From Clostridiales bacterium UBA1380 (GTDB taxonomy: Bacteria > Bacillota > Clostridia > Oscillospirales > CAG-272): a DNA stretch of 9,183 nucleotides. A program made the position numbers and the translations under genes. Below the pieces are notes generated by a model. That model did no database searches. It was not told where the DNA came from and was given only the letters and a program-made list of their open reading frames with translations. The first letter of the stretch is position 1. Each line of letters opens with the position of its first letter. Location of the stretch: positions 14,622 to 23,804 of the forward strand of contig DBRA01000047.1 of the NCBI GenBank assembly GCA_002305445.1, read 5' to 3'. Shown in pieces: positions 8,873-9,183 of the stretch.

Positions 8873-9115
8873 TCAATACACCCTGTTAGATAATGATTTT
8901 GCGCTGATCGGCGAGAGCCACAGCGTCCCGTCGCGCGTGAGCACGAAGGAGCGCGGTATCGCGGCGGAACCGTCCGTCGCGTCGGTTCTTACGCGCCCTC
9001 CGGCTTCGGCGGCCGATAAAAGCCGCCTTGTTCCCTCCGCGACGCGGACGTCGTCGATGTTGAATATGCCGATTATGGTATCGTCCGGCACTCCGATTCC
9101 GCCTCCGATGTGCAT
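8873..9115 (-). CDS. remB: RemB-like DUF370 regulator (YaaB family)
   Basis: This 80-aa protein belongs to the DUF370 / RemA-RemB family of small Firmicute regulators. B. subtilis RemA binds DNA and activates biofilm-matrix genes, and RemB (YaaB) is the paralogue encoded between recF and gyrB. Motifs match that family: an N-terminal MHIGG start, DDTIIGIFNID, then PRSFVLT and LSPISAKSLSNR near the end. Length (about 81 aa in B. subtilis) and position immediately before gyrB also fit. ATG 9115 is preceded by AAGGTGAGG at a suitable distance, and the stop lies 3 bp from the gyrB ATG, so the two are probably translated from one transcript. The regulatory target in this organism is unknown, and a matrix role should not be assumed. 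Confidence 0.92.
   Translation of the reverse strand: MHIGGGIGVPDDTIIGIFNIDDVRVAEGTRRLLSAAEAGGRVRTDATDGSAAIPRSFVLTRDGTLWLSPISAKSLSNRVY
8879..8884 (-). promoter_or_regulatory. Ribosome binding site of gyrB, inside the end of remB
   Basis: AGGGTG on the minus strand lies within the last remB codons, 9 nt from ATG 8869 and 6 nt from TTG 8872. Both starts are within workable spacing, so it does not decide between them. I prefer ATG because it is the stronger codon. Confidence 0.55.
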
Positions 9116-9120
9116 ATGGC

Positions 9121-9129
9121 CCTCACCTT
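9121..9129 (-). promoter_or_regulatory. Ribosome binding site of remB
   Basis: AAGGTGAGG on the minus strand ends 5 nt before ATG 9115, a good Shine-Dalgarno match. It supports that start. Confidence 0.65.
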
Positions 9130-9156
9130 TTTAAACGGTTTTCGTCCGCCGCGGTG

Positions 9157-9183
9157 CTAACGCGCCGCGACGATTTTTTTGCG
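9157..9183 (-). CDS. Possible last codons of the upstream gene (recF expected), partial
   Basis: On the minus strand the window opens with RKKIVAAR followed by TAG (9157-9159), 41 bp before remB. Firmicute gene order would place recF here, and a short basic or hydrophobic tail is compatible with it. All three frames are open at this edge, however: another gives 19 codons ending at TGA 9123-9125 inside the remB ribosome site. Eight residues cannot identify a protein. This is a placement guess from gene order only. Confidence 0.2.
   Translation of the reverse strand, partial: RKKIVAAR

Overview
The window looks like origin-proximal chromosome from a moderately GC-rich Firmicute, most likely a member of class Clostridia. 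The evidence is the run remB (DUF370) - gyrB - gyrA, which in Firmicutes sits just downstream of dnaA-dnaN-recF, plus a perfect ParB-binding parS site. Genus cannot be read from the sequence. All real genes lie on the minus strand. The long plus-strand open frames are shadows produced by GC-rich codon use.

Layout in transcription order, right to left. At the right edge there may be a few codons of an upstream gene. Next come remB (about 80 aa, 8873-9115), gyrB (6686-8869, its start almost touching the remB stop) and gyrA (3888-6575) after a 110-bp AT-richer gap. A 249-bp GC-rich gap follows, then a membrane-anchored WG-repeat protein (1962-3638) with a Pro-Ser-Ala-Glu repeat linker. After a 197-bp gap comes mnmG (gidA), which starts at 1764 and runs off the left edge with 588 codons visible.

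GyrA and GyrB together form DNA gyrase (A2B2), which introduces negative supercoils. RemB is a small DUF370 DNA-binding regulator. MnmG is the FAD subunit of the tRNA wobble-uridine modification enzyme with MnmE. The WG-repeat protein has no known role, and its place between gyrA and mnmG gives no clear functional link.

The most notable observation is the 16-bp palindrome TGTTTCACGTGAAACA at 1294-1309. It lies inside the mnmG reading frame, in a stretch of roughly 35 residues that typical MnmG proteins lack. A chromosome-segregation site therefore appears to be housed in extra coding sequence, where it is translated as VSRET. Other points are a GyrA quinolone pocket carrying Thr and Leu in place of Ser and Asp/Glu, a strongly acidic insertion in GyrB, acidic additions to GyrA, a change in the GyrB TOPRIM-adjacent HIRTL motif, and 15-bp coding repeats whose neighbouring units form inverted repeats. 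No dedicated new defence or mobile system is visible.
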